From Rickettsia typhi (lineage in GTDB: Bacteria > Pseudomonadota > Alphaproteobacteria > Rickettsiales > UBA1997), in assembly GCA_945906835.1 (NCBI GenBank), contig CAMDRL010000005.1:1-22609 (forward strand): a DNA stretch of 22,609 nucleotides. The letters are read 5' to 3'. The first letter of the stretch is position 1. Every line of letters starts with the position of its first letter. The notes beneath the pieces are model-generated. The model worked only from the letters and a program-made list of their open reading frames with translations, was not told the DNA's origin and searched no databases. Below are positions 6,885-14,628 of the stretch, piece after piece. The translations under genes were made by a program, and so were the position numbers.

Positions 6885-8732
6885 TTAGATAAGTTCTTTC
6901 TCGAGAGACAAAATCTTTTGTTCAAGAGAGTTTTTATAGTCAAAAATTTCTTTGATTTTTTGGTTAGTGATTGCAGTTTGATGAGTTTCAATTTCATCAA
7001 TTTTACTTAGAGCTTCTTTATATTGCTGCTCTACTTGAAGTAATGAATCTTTCAAAAGTAGAATGCTTAATTTATCTTTGGCGAAGTCTAGAGTAATTGA
7101 TCTAATGCTTGCAAGTATATTCTTCAAGTCCAAAAGATCTTTTTTTGCGGCGAATTCAGAAATTTTATCGAAAAACATCTCTGTGTCTGCGTTCGCGCCA
7201 GTTTCAATCACTTCAATAATCAACTCTTTTAAATTGGTCATCTCTTCACTCATTAGTTGAACTTCTCTAATGTCAAAATCTTCATTACGAAAATTAGCTA
7301 ATTCTGGAAACTTTACAATTAAAGCAATAATGTTTTTAGCTAGAAATTCCGTGGCGTTATTCGATGATTTAGCGTGAATATTTCCTGCAAAAGCAGAAGA
7401 ATTTTCTGATGATTTTATTTGTCTTTTATCGAACTTTTTGTCTGATTTTTTCCCCGAAACTCTTCCTAAAGAAAAAAGCAAATCTTTAAAAAAAAATGAA
7501 AAATATTTCTTAGAAGTAGCATCTTTAATCGCCTCAATTTTTAAGGCTAAATTAGCTTCAATTTTAGCTTTATTTTCAGGACTTACTTTATCATTGGCGT
7601 TAACTCCCAGCTCAGATAAGGCAAAGTCAAACAGGCTTTGAGAAAGAGGTGTGGCATTAACAAAAACCTTCTCTAATTCCTTTACTCCAAATTCTTTAAT
7701 AAAATCGTCAGGATCAAGCTGATTAGGCAAAAATGCAAAAGCGATATTTTTTTTGGCATTAATCAAAGGCAAAACTAATTCAGAAACTCTTTTAGCAGCG
7801 CGAATTCCCGCCACATCTCCGTCTAAACAAATTATAATTTTATCGGTTGTGAAAAATAATTCTTTTAAATGATCTTGCCCTAAAGCAGTTCCAAGACCTG
7901 CAACTACATTTTCTGCACCATTTGTGGAAAGTGAAATTGCGTCCATATATCCTTCAACCACAACTGCAAAACCCTTGGAAAATATAGGTTTGCGAGCGAA
8001 AAAGTAATTATAAAGAGTTTGATTTTTTTTAAAAATATCAGTTTCTGCCGAATTTAAATATTTTGGCATTTCGTCAGAAATTGTTCTGCCGCCAAAAGCA
8101 ATAACGCGATTTTTTTTATCAGTAATTGGAAAAATTACACGATTTCTGAATTTATCATAAAATTTCCTTTTCTCATTGATTCCAACAACGCCAGTACGAG
8201 ATATTTCCTCATCGGTAAAACTTTCAGATTGCAGAAAATTTACCAAACTTTCGTAAGAATTAAGCGCGAAACCTAAACGAAATTTTTTAATTACTTCCGA
8301 AGAAATTCCTCTTTTTTGCAGATAATTGAAAGCAACATTTCCGGCCGAAGAAATTAGATTTTTTTCGAAAAAATTACAGATTTTTTCTAAAATTAGGAAG
8401 TCGCGTTCAAGCTTGTTTTCTTTAACTTCATCAAATTTAACTTGTGGAATTGGAATAGAAAAATCATCAGCTAATTTTGCCACTGCATCGCGATATTCCA
8501 GACCTTCATTATTCATCACAAAACTAATTACATCACCATGAGCAGCGCAGCCAAAGCAATGGTAAAAACCTTTTTGATCGTTAACAGTAAATGATGGAGA
8601 TTTTTCATTATGAAACGGGCAAAGACCCGTAAATTCTTTACCGCGCAATTTTAACTTTACTTTTTTTCCAACAACTTCTGAAACCAAGATTGAAGAACGC
8701 AATGTATCTGGAAAGTCTTTTGGGAAGATCAT
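6885..8732 (-). CDS. dnaG: DNA primase DnaG
   Basis: This 615-residue primase synthesises RNA primers for chromosome replication. The N-terminal zinc-binding domain is complete: C38, H41, C59 and C62 in LCPFHNEKSPSF and FYHCFGCAAHGD. The RNA polymerase catalytic core follows, with the Toprim acidic residues E260 (VVEGYMD) and D305/D307 (CLDGDVAG). The C-terminal third is variable and helical, as expected for the helicase-binding domain. ATG 8732 is the first good start and gives the usual N-terminus. A consensus -10 hexamer lies only 11 bases upstream, so the transcript may be nearly leaderless. rpoD follows after 34 bases with no terminator between them, so the two are probably co-transcribed. 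Confidence 0.97.
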   Translation of the reverse strand: MIFPKDFPDTLRSSILVSEVVGKKVKLKLRGKEFTGLCPFHNEKSPSFTVNDQKGFYHCFGCAAHGDVISFVMNNEGLEYRDAVAKLADDFSIPIPQVKFDEVKENKLERDFLILEKICNFFEKNLISSAGNVAFNYLQKRGISSEVIKKFRLGFALNSYESLVNFLQSESFTDEEISRTGVVGINEKRKFYDKFRNRVIFPITDKKNRVIAFGGRTISDEMPKYLNSAETDIFKKNQTLYNYFFARKPIFSKGFAVVVEGYMDAISLSTNGAENVVAGLGTALGQDHLKELFFTTDKIIICLDGDVAGIRAAKRVSELVLPLINAKKNIAFAFLPNQLDPDDFIKEFGVKELEKVFVNATPLSQSLFDFALSELGVNANDKVSPENKAKIEANLALKIEAIKDATSKKYFSFFFKDLLFSLGRVSGKKSDKKFDKRQIKSSENSSAFAGNIHAKSSNNATEFLAKNIIALIVKFPELANFRNEDFDIREVQLMSEEMTNLKELIIEVIETGANADTEMFFDKISEFAAKKDLLDLKNILASIRSITLDFAKDKLSILLLKDSLLQVEQQYKEALSKIDEIETHQTAITNQKIKEIFDYKNSLEQKILSLEKELI

Positions 8733-8743
8733 TAAAAGTAAGA

Positions 8744-8772
8744 ATTATAGAGAGCAAATATATTGATGTCGC
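8744..8772 (-). promoter_or_regulatory. candidate sigma-70 promoter for dnaG-rpoD
   Basis: On the minus strand, GCGACA (8772-8767, 4 of 6 against TTGACA) is followed by a 17-bp spacer and a perfect TATAAT (8749-8744). The start codon of dnaG begins 11 bases after the -10, so any leader would be very short. The preceding gene is separated by a terminator-like palindrome, which makes a separate promoter necessary. The -35 is weak; this is a pattern match only. Confidence 0.5.
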
Positions 8773-8808
8773 AAAAAAAAGATCCTGAAACAAGTTCAGG
8801 ATCTTTTT
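8773..8808. terminator. palindromic repeat family A, copy 2, acting as terminator
   Basis: GATCCTGAA and TTCAGGATC enclose a five-base loop (8781-8803), with an A8 tract on the left and T5 on the right, giving a 14-bp stem when the A/T flanks are included. Read leftward, in the direction of the genes, it ends in eight U residues, a textbook intrinsic terminator after the polyprenol kinase-like gene. The core is the same 22 bases as the repeat at 2348-2369, in the opposite orientation. Confidence 0.8.
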
Positions 8809-8816
8809 ACAACAAA

Positions 8817-9443
8817 CTAGAGAGTATAATTCCACATCACATCAAACATCGTCATAATGATAGAAAAACCAAGTGGAATAGTTAAATTATCATCAACTTG
8901 AAACAGGCTTGGGCGAGACTCTATTATTGTAACGGCGAAAAGAGCTAATAATCCAAAAACATAAAACCATGGCTTAACATGAAAAATCATGCCGCAAGTT
9001 ATCAAAACCATCAAACCTGTAATAAAAAATGCCGAAGCGCCAGCGATTGATTTTTCGAAAAATTGTCCACTTGAGAAATTGCGACCAACTATTGCCGCCA
9101 TTGCATCACTTATTACCAATATTGAGAAGCCAGTAACCGCAATTTCTTTTTTAAAAAATAGAAAATTAACACAAGTGGCAATTGCAACAAAACTAGCGCC
9201 ACATAATTTATCACCTTCAAGCTCATGATGTCTTAAAGCTACGCCAAAAATTTTCTCAAAAATTATTTTTATTTTAGGATTTTTTCTGCGCATGTAATCA
9301 AGCGAAACCACCACAGTTGTGATAGAGGCGAAAATTACCAAACTGGTCCATTTGCCAAGATAACAATAGGCGATGGGAATTAGTATTAGAAAAAAATGTA
9401 ATATTTTGCGATATAGCTCGTTTCTTAGAGAAATTTGTTCCAT
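8817..9443 (-). CDS. diacylglycerol/polyprenol kinase family membrane protein
   Basis: This is an integral membrane protein of 208 residues with about six or seven hydrophobic segments. The pattern resembles the DGK1/SEC59/VTE5 family of CTP-dependent lipid kinases: an N-terminal RKILHF segment, SDAMAAIVGR in the middle, KSIAGASAFF (compare KSxxGS) and a late ESRPSLFQVDDNLTIPL segment. The expected reaction is phosphorylation of an isoprenoid alcohol or diacylglycerol at the membrane. The family call comes from these motifs and the substrate is unknown. CdsA (phosphatidate cytidylyltransferase) was considered because of the similar size and topology, but the motifs fit the kinase family better. 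The start codon lies one base after the ftsB-like stop, indicating one operon, and a strong palindromic terminator follows. Confidence 0.75.
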   Translation of the reverse strand: MEQISLRNELYRKILHFFLILIPIAYCYLGKWTSLVIFASITTVVVSLDYMRRKNPKIKIIFEKIFGVALRHHELEGDKLCGASFVAIATCVNFLFFKKEIAVTGFSILVISDAMAAIVGRNFSSGQFFEKSIAGASAFFITGLMVLITCGMIFHVKPWFYVFGLLALFAVTIIESRPSLFQVDDNLTIPLGFSIIMTMFDVMWNYTL

Positions 9444-9444
9444 T

Positions 9445-9786
9445 TTACTTACTTGTTGAAGATTTTTGATCTTGATAAATTACAACTTCATTTTTTCCGG
9501 CATAGCCTAAAACTCTGCGCGCTTGCTCATCTAATAAATCTACATCCAGTGAATTGGAATTCATTCCATCAACCATATTTTTCTTAACCTGAACTTCAGA
9601 TGATAATTCTTTTTTAACCTCTTCCTTTCCGGCAACTTTATTTTTAAGAGAAACATATTCTATTAGACCTTTCTGACCAAAAACTGTGCAAAAAATAAAA
9701 TAAATAATAACCATCAAACCAGTAAAATAGGTGATAAAAAGGCGTTTTGTAATATGATGTTTTTTAACAAAATTGTATAAAAACAT
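9445..9786 (-). CDS. FtsB/DivIC-like septum formation initiator
   Basis: This small bitopic protein has 113 residues: a short basic cytoplasmic N-terminus (KKHHITKR), one membrane helix at about 19-38, a charged coiled-coil stretch at about 40-80 (LKNKVAGKEEVKKELSSEVQ), then LDEQARRVLGYAGKNEVVIY, the LxExARxxLGyxxxgEivi pattern shared by FtsB/DivIC proteins. Such proteins bridge FtsQ and FtsL in the divisome. It lies between pdhB (5-base gap upstream) and the polyprenol kinase-like gene (1-base gap downstream). An ftsB-like gene beside pyruvate dehydrogenase genes is a familiar alphaproteobacterial arrangement, often with eno as well. Here eno lies at the other end of the window instead. Confidence 0.85.
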   Translation of the reverse strand: MFLYNFVKKHHITKRLFITYFTGLMVIIYFIFCTVFGQKGLIEYVSLKNKVAGKEEVKKELSSEVQVKKNMVDGMNSNSLDVDLLDEQARRVLGYAGKNEVVIYQDQKSSTSK

Positions 9787-9791
9787 ATCCT

Positions 9792-10787
9792 TTATTGCTG
9801 GTTACGATAACACAATTCTTTTGCCGCAGCCACGATGTCATGAGTTTTTGGCAATGCCAAACTTTCAAGATTTGCCGCGTAAGGTAATGGCGCATCAATG
9901 CTGGCAAGTTTTTTCACAGGAGCATCTAAGTAATCGAAAGCTTCTTCCATCAAAAGTGAGGCTATTTCACTGCCAATTGAAGCGAAAGGGAAGCCTTCTT
10001 CAACAGTAACGCAGCGAGAAGTCTTTTTTACAGATTCAATAATAGTTTCGCGATCCATTGGACGAATTGTGCGAAGATCAATAACTTCAGCCTCTATTCC
10101 TTCTTTAGCAAGTTCTTCTGCTGCTTCTAAAGCATATTTTACAGTAAGAGAAAATGCTACGATTGTTACATCAGAACCTTCGCGCATAATTTTAGCTTTA
10201 CCAATCTCAACAATATGATCATCGTCATAATCTTCTTCAAAAGAAAGGCCGTAAGTAATTTCATTTTCCAAGAAAATTACTGGATTTGGATCGCGAATTG
10301 CAGCTTTTAATAAACCTTTAGCATCAGCAGCGCTATAAGGAGCAACAACTTTTAAACCCGGAATTGCGCCATACCAAGCTGCGTAACATTGTGAATGTTG
10401 CGCACCAACTCTTGAAGCGGCACCATTTGGCCCACGAAAAACTATTGGACATTTAACTTGTCCACCTGACATATAGCTAGTTTTAGCAGCAGAGTTGATA
10501 ATTTGATCAATTGCCTGCATAGCAAAGTTAAAAGTCATGAATTCAACAATTGGCTTTAAGCCAGCAAAAGCTGCGCCAACACCAATACCAGCAAAACCAT
10601 GTTCAGTAATTGGAGTGTCAACAACTCTCTTAGCACCAAATTCAGCTAACAAGCCTTGAGTAACCTTGTAAGCGCCATTATATTCAGCAACTTCTTCACC
10701 CATTACAAAAACTTCTGGAGTTGCTCTCATTTCTTCTGCCATCGCTTCTTTTAAAGCCTCACGGACTGTTATTTTTCTAAGTGTCAT
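9792..10787 (-). CDS. pdhB: pyruvate dehydrogenase E1 component, beta subunit
   Basis: This 331-residue protein is the beta chain of the heterotetrameric, thiamine diphosphate-dependent E1 enzyme. With PdhA it decarboxylates pyruvate and passes the acetyl group to the lipoyl arm of E2. The transketolase-like pyrimidine-binding domain begins at once ([33 protein letters not shown]; the conserved Glu that activates the cofactor is in this [10 protein letters not shown] region). [19 protein letters not shown] and [17 protein letters not shown] are typical, and the C-terminal transketolase domain contains DLRTIRPMD and [14 protein letters not shown]. There is no lipoyl domain fused to its N-terminus, unlike many free-living alphaproteobacteria; this short form is like that of Rickettsia. 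It is separated from pdhA by 115 bases holding a strong inverted repeat. Confidence 0.97.
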   Translation of the reverse strand: MTLRKITVREALKEAMAEEMRATPEVFVMGEEVAEYNGAYKVTQGLLAEFGAKRVVDTPITEHGFAGIGVGAAFAGLKPIVEFMTFNFAMQAIDQIINSAAKTSYMSGGQVKCPIVFRGPNGAASRVGAQHSQCYAAWYGAIPGLKVVAPYSAADAKGLLKAAIRDPNPVIFLENEITYGLSFEEDYDDDHIVEIGKAKIMREGSDVTIVAFSLTVKYALEAAEELAKEGIEAEVIDLRTIRPMDRETIIESVKKTSRCVTVEEGFPFASIGSEIASLLMEEAFDYLDAPVKKLASIDAPLPYAANLESLALPKTHDIVAAAKELCYRNQQ

Positions 10788-10823
10788 AATTTTAATTATC
10801 TTTTAGGGTATAAACTTAATTTT

Positions 10824-10890
10824 GTCATTCCCGCGAAGGTGGGAATCCATTTTTCAAAGCAGTCTGGATTCCCGCCTTCGCGGGAATGAC
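10824..10890. repeat. large inverted repeat built of two palindromes, family B (dRS3-like)
   Basis: The two 26-base arms (10824-10849 and 10865-10890) are complementary except at one position and enclose a 15-base loop. Each arm is itself a palindrome of the form ATTCCC-N8-GGGAAT, the same pattern described for the dRS3 repeats of Neisseria. It sits between pdhA and pdhB, so it would form a very stable hairpin in a joint mRNA. There is no T-tract, so 3'-end protection or partial attenuation is likelier than clean termination. A single unit recurs at 20475-20500. Confidence 0.9.
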
Positions 10891-10902
10891 AAGCGGTAAA
10901 TT

Positions 10903-11922
10903 CTATTTATAAATTTCAGTCATAAGCTCAGACTCATCTGGTTCTGGGCTATTTTTTGCAAATTCAACTATTTCATTTACTTCTTCTTTAACGCGATTAT
11001 CAATTTTTTTGATATCTTCTTCTAAAGCAACTTTATTAGTTAAAATGTAATTTCTTAAAGCATCAATTGAATCAGCTTCTTTTTTGCAATTTAGTTCTTC
11101 TTTACTTCTGTAAGTTGCCGGATCAGACATTGAATGACCACGATAACGATAAGTGTCCATTTCAAGCAATATTGGACCATTTCCAGCTCGAACATAATCA
11201 ACAGCTTTTTGACCTTCTTTTAACACTTCAAAAATATCCATGGCATTGATTTTTTTACCAGGAATATTGAAGCCGCCACCCCTTTTATAAAGCTCGTCAA
11301 TTGAAGAAGAGCGATTCAGAGAAGTTCCCATCGCATAATGGTTATTTTCAATGATGAATAAAACTGGCAAATTCCATAATTTTGCCATGTTAAAGCTTTC
11401 ATAAACTTGACCTTGATGCGCTGCACCGTCACCAAAATAACAATAAGTTACATTATTATTGCCTAAATATTTATCAGCAAAAGCAAGTCCCGCACCAATT
11501 GGAACTGAAGCTCCAACAATTCCATGTCCACCGTAAAAATGCTTTTCTAAATCAAATAAATGCATCGAACCGCCTTTGCCTTTTGAAGAGCCGTCTCTTC
11601 TTCCAAGCAATTCTGCCATAATTTTTTTAGGATCAGAGCCAACAGCAATCATATGTCCATGATCGCGATAAGTTGTAATAACTTTATCTCCCTCAATCAT
11701 GGTATGACGCATGCCAGAGGCAATTGCTTCTTGCCCAATATAAAGATGGCAAAAACCTGCAATTAAACCCATACCATAAAGTTGTCCCGCCTTTTCTTCA
11801 AAACGACGAACCAGTAACATTTCTTGATAAAACTTTAATAGATCTTTTTTTGAATAGTTAAGTGGTCCAACTAGACTAATGTTAGCCAGATCAGACTTAG
11901 ACACTGATGATTTTTTAGACAT
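10903..11922 (-). CDS. pdhA: pyruvate dehydrogenase E1 component, alpha subunit
   Basis: This 339-residue protein, from the chosen start, is the alpha chain of thiamine diphosphate-dependent E1. Visible features: LLVRRFEEKAGQLYGMGLIAGFCHLYIGQEA near the N-terminus; the thiamine diphosphate/Mg motif GDGAAHQGQVYESFNMAKLWNLPVLFIIENN (GDG-x27-NN); and the phosphorylation-loop-like YRYRGHSMSDPATYRSKEE. The length matches Rickettsia-type PdhA. The frame stays open upstream to 12024 and could add 34 residues, but family proteins start just before the YSKKDLLKFYQEMLL segment, and a TTGACT -35-like hexamer lies at 12038-12033. ATG 11922 was therefore chosen, although neither start has a clear ribosome binding site. 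pdhB follows in the same direction after a hairpin-forming repeat. Confidence 0.95.
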   Translation of the reverse strand: MSKKSSVSKSDLANISLVGPLNYSKKDLLKFYQEMLLVRRFEEKAGQLYGMGLIAGFCHLYIGQEAIASGMRHTMIEGDKVITTYRDHGHMIAVGSDPKKIMAELLGRRDGSSKGKGGSMHLFDLEKHFYGGHGIVGASVPIGAGLAFADKYLGNNNVTYCYFGDGAAHQGQVYESFNMAKLWNLPVLFIIENNHYAMGTSLNRSSSIDELYKRGGGFNIPGKKINAMDIFEVLKEGQKAVDYVRAGNGPILLEMDTYRYRGHSMSDPATYRSKEELNCKKEADSIDALRNYILTNKVALEEDIKKIDNRVKEEVNEIVEFAKNSPEPDESELMTEIYK

Positions 11923-12110
11923 TTGTAATAATTCTGAATTGTGTTTATCTTCTCTCGATAGAAACTTCTTTACGCATTTCAATGGAACCCTTTTTAAGTT
12001 ATCTCGCGTCGTTGTAAATAGCAAAAATTAAAAGTCAAATGAGGAGACCATTATTACCAGCAATTATCTTACCGCGCATAACTGCAATCTTAAGCAAGAG
12101 GACATCAATG

Positions 12111-12135
12111 TCATGTTGAGGGCAGCGAAACATCT
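12111..12135. repeat. family C repeat, degenerate copy
   Basis: TCATGTTGAGGGCAGCGAAA and the following CATCT match 23 of 25 bases of the left arm of the family C palindrome at 16084. The right arm is only vaguely recognisable (AGAGATACTTGC against AGAGATCCTTCGC), so this copy can no longer fold well. It lies in the 195-297 base gap between the divergent pdhA and znuB-like genes. Nothing else convincing was seen in that gap. Confidence 0.65.
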
Positions 12136-12219
12136 AATGATAACAGAAGAGATACTTGCTTTTTTCAAAAACTCACTAATCCTTATAAATCTTTATAAAG
12201 ACAACTTAATAAAATTTCA

Positions 12220-13008
12220 GTGATTTCGCTATTTCTTCTAAAGCCATTTTTAGCCTTATTATTCATCACCATTTCTTGCTCGCTTCTGGGCGTTTTTGTT
12301 TTGTGGAAAAAATTGGCTTATTTTGGCGACGGACTCTCGCATTCAATTTTACTGGGATTTGTTTTGGGAGCATTGTTTGATTATGGTCAAATTGCGTCTT
12401 TAGCTTTCTTCTCTTTATTTTTTGCTTTTTTAGTTAGCCTTACTTCACGAAATAGTTATTTTTCGAAAGACACCGTAATTGCCATTTCATCATATTTCTG
12501 CATAGCTTTGGCGATTATTTTAAATGATATTTTTGCTCAAAATCTCAATTTTAACTCTTATGTTTTTGGCGATATTTTAACTGTCGGAAATCAGGAAATT
12601 TATGCTTTAGCAATAATCAGCATTCTAACCATCATTTACACCTTTTTTGCTTTTAGAAAAATTTTACTCATCAATATAAACTCCGATTTAGCCAGAATTG
12701 AAGGCATTAGAACGCAATTTTGGAATTTATCTTTTTTGATTTTACTATCTTTAACAATTTCTTTTTCAGTTAAAATTGTTGGCGTTTTTTTAATGACAGC
12801 TCTTTTGGTTTTGCCAGCAGCAATCGCCAGAATTTGGTCATTTTCAGCAAAACAAATGATGTTTCTAAGTGCATTTATTAGCTTAATCAGCGCGGTTATT
12901 TCTTTCAAAGTTGCTGATAGTTATAATCTCACAATCAGCTCCAGCATAATTGCAACATTTTGCATTATTTTTCTTTCAAGTTTATTTATCAAAAAATTGT
13001 CTAATTAG
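12220..13008 (+). CDS. znuB: ZnuB-type ABC metal transporter permease
   Basis: This 262-residue polytopic membrane protein, with roughly seven or eight hydrophobic segments, belongs to the ABC-3 family of zinc/manganese permeases. The N-terminal signature is clear: CSLLGVFVLWKKLAYFGDGLSHSILLGFVLG. The late MTALLVLPAAIARIWS segment is also typical. It should form the transmembrane channel for zinc (or manganese) import with an ATPase and a periplasmic binding protein; neither partner gene is in this window. The start is GTG at 12220, since there is no ATG before the conserved N-terminus and an in-frame stop lies 21 bases upstream. It is followed after 6 bases by hemH, so the two are probably co-transcribed. 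Zinc rather than manganese is preferred only by resemblance. Confidence 0.85.
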   Translation: MISLFLLKPFLALLFITISCSLLGVFVLWKKLAYFGDGLSHSILLGFVLGALFDYGQIASLAFFSLFFAFLVSLTSRNSYFSKDTVIAISSYFCIALAIILNDIFAQNLNFNSYVFGDILTVGNQEIYALAIISILTIIYTFFAFRKILLININSDLARIEGIRTQFWNLSFLILLSLTISFSVKIVGVFLMTALLVLPAAIARIWSFSAKQMMFLSAFISLISAVISFKVADSYNLTISSSIIATFCIIFLSSLFIKKLSN

Positions 13009-13014
13009 TAAATC

Positions 13015-14106
13015 ATGAAAAATTCACAAAAAAAATCTGCCGTAATTTTATTTAATCTTGGTGGCCCTGAAAGTTTGGAAGCTGTTAAGTCATTTCTTTT
13101 TAATTTGTTTAACGACAAGGCAATAATTGGACTTCCGCAGCCATTACGATTCTTATTGGCAAAATTTATTTCCAGCAGAAGAAATAAAAAAGCTCAAAAA
13201 ATTTATGCCTCAATTGGCGGAAAGTCTCCTTTGCTTGATTTCACTTTGGCTCAAGCCCACAATTTAGAAAAAGAATTATCTTATTTCGGAGATTTTAAAG
13301 TTTTTGTATCAATGCGCTATACTGCACCATTTGCCTTGGATGTTGCAAAACATGTTCTTGAATACAATCCAACTGAAACAATTTTATTACCTCTTTATCC
13401 TCAATTTTCCACCACAACCAGTGGCTCTTCTTTGGAAGATTTTGCTACAGAAATTACCAAATCTTTAAAAAGAGAAAATAAAAAAACTAACCTAAAAATT
13501 GTTTGTTGCTACCCCAAAGAAGCAGATTTTATAAAGTCTCATGCTTTACTCATAAAACAAACTTTACTTAAAATTTACGATAATAATTTAGAACAATTCC
13601 ATTTTCTATTTTCAGCTCACGGCTTGCCCCAAAAAGTTATAGATGCTGGCGATCCTTATGTTTTTCAAGTGGAAGTTACAACTAAAGAAGTGGTAGAAAA
13701 TTTAGCTCAACTTTTAGGAGTAACTTCTGATAAAATAAATTTTCAAATTTGTTATCAATCTAAAGTTGGGCCAATGGAGTGGACCAAGCCAAATCTTGAA
13801 CTTACTTTAAAAAGAACTATTTTGAATAAAAAAATTCCCGTAATTATACCAATTTCTTTTGTCTCAGAGCACTCAGAAACATTAGCTGAACTTGATATTG
13901 AATATAAAGAATTAGCTCAAAAATTAGGTGCAAAAAATTATTTGAGAGTTCCGGCCTTAAACAGCGATGGACATTTCATAAAATCTTTGGTTGAGCTTTG
14001 CAAAAGAATAAGCTCAGACGAAGATTCTAAATGCAATTCTGGACAAGGAAAAGATAGAATTTGTCCAAAAAAATTCACTAAATGCCCAAATCCTAACTTT
14101 TGCTAA
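13015..14106 (+). CDS. hemH: ferrochelatase with cysteine-rich C-terminus
   Basis: This 363-residue protein inserts ferrous iron into protoporphyrin IX, the last step of haem synthesis. Family features: ILFNLGGPESLEAVKSFLFNLF at the N-terminus, LLPLYPQFSTTTSGSS, the catalytic histidine H202 in FLFSAHGLPQKVID, ICYQSKVGPMEWTKP, and the SFVSEHSETLAELDIEY segment with acidic residues of the active site. The last 35 residues hold five cysteines (C329, C340, C350, C357 and C363) in a short hydrophilic tail. Many bacterial and animal ferrochelatases bind a [2Fe-2S] cluster through C-terminal cysteines plus, in some bacteria, one in the N-terminal domain; C164 or C165 could serve for that. The cluster is inferred only. 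It sits 6 bases after the permease gene and 3 bases before ybeY. Confidence 0.96.
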   Translation: MKNSQKKSAVILFNLGGPESLEAVKSFLFNLFNDKAIIGLPQPLRFLLAKFISSRRNKKAQKIYASIGGKSPLLDFTLAQAHNLEKELSYFGDFKVFVSMRYTAPFALDVAKHVLEYNPTETILLPLYPQFSTTTSGSSLEDFATEITKSLKRENKKTNLKIVCCYPKEADFIKSHALLIKQTLLKIYDNNLEQFHFLFSAHGLPQKVIDAGDPYVFQVEVTTKEVVENLAQLLGVTSDKINFQICYQSKVGPMEWTKPNLELTLKRTILNKKIPVIIPISFVSEHSETLAELDIEYKELAQKLGAKNYLRVPALNSDGHFIKSLVELCKRISSDEDSKCNSGQGKDRICPKKFTKCPNPNFC

Positions 14107-14109
14107 AAC

Positions 14110-14625
14110 ATGATTCACATTGACATCGTCACCAAAAGTAAAAAATGGTCGGAAGAAAAAAACATCGATAATTTTATTGAAAAAACCTGCCAAACTTTAA
14201 TTTTGCTAACTGATTTAAAAAAAATTCTTAAAAAAGATTTTGAGTTAGAGTTATCAGTTTCACTAGTTTCAGACCAGCAAATAAAAAAAATAAATTCCGA
14301 ATTTCGCGACAAAAATAAAGCTACAAATGTGCTGTCTTTCCCAGCTTTAGATGAAAATTTAATTAGAGAAACTGGACTTAAAAAAGCTGTAGAACCAAAT
14401 AAATACTTATTTCTTGGCGATATTATAATCGCTTATGAAACAGTTAAAAAAGAATCTCTTGCACAAAAAAAGAAATTTCGTAATCATTTAACTCACCTAA
14501 TTTTACACAGCATTTTACACTTAATTGGCTTTGACCATGAAGATAAAAAAATGGCAGAAGAGATGGAAAATCTTGAAATAAAAATTTTAAAAAAAATCAA
14601 CATCAAAAATCCTTACATATTTTAA
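14110..14625 (+). CDS. ybeY: endoribonuclease YbeY (16S rRNA maturation)
   Basis: This 171-residue member of the UPF0054 family is a zinc-dependent endoribonuclease involved in 16S rRNA 3'-end maturation and ribosome quality control. The metal-binding motif reads HSILHLIGFDHE, matching HGxLHLxGYDH except that Ser replaces the usual Gly after the first His; all three metal-ligand histidines are present. NKATNVLSFP upstream is the second family signature, followed by LGDIIIAYETV. A 3-base gap separates it from hemH and a 3-base gap from the corC/tlyC gene, so it is part of an operon. The ybeY-corC order is widespread in proteobacteria and found in Rickettsiales. Confidence 0.95.
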   Translation: MIHIDIVTKSKKWSEEKNIDNFIEKTCQTLILLTDLKKILKKDFELELSVSLVSDQQIKKINSEFRDKNKATNVLSFPALDENLIRETGLKKAVEPNKYLFLGDIIIAYETVKKESLAQKKKFRNHLTHLILHSILHLIGFDHEDKKMAEEMENLEIKILKKINIKNPYIF

Positions 14626-14628
14626 TCT

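Noticed and set aside
8817..9443. Calling the membrane protein CdsA (phosphatidate cytidylyltransferase)
   Set aside because: The RKxxH, SDAMAAIVGR, KSxxG and ESRPS..VDDN motifs fit the polyprenol/diacylglycerol kinase family better, and the CdsA signature near the C-terminus is missing.
11923..12024. 34-residue upstream extension of PdhA
   Set aside because: It does not resemble PdhA N-termini, has no ribosome binding site, and lies close to a TTGACT promoter-like hexamer.
12136..12219. Zur/Fur-type operator before the znuB-like gene
   Set aside because: No convincing dyad of the expected kind was found; the region is AT-rich with only a degenerate repeat.
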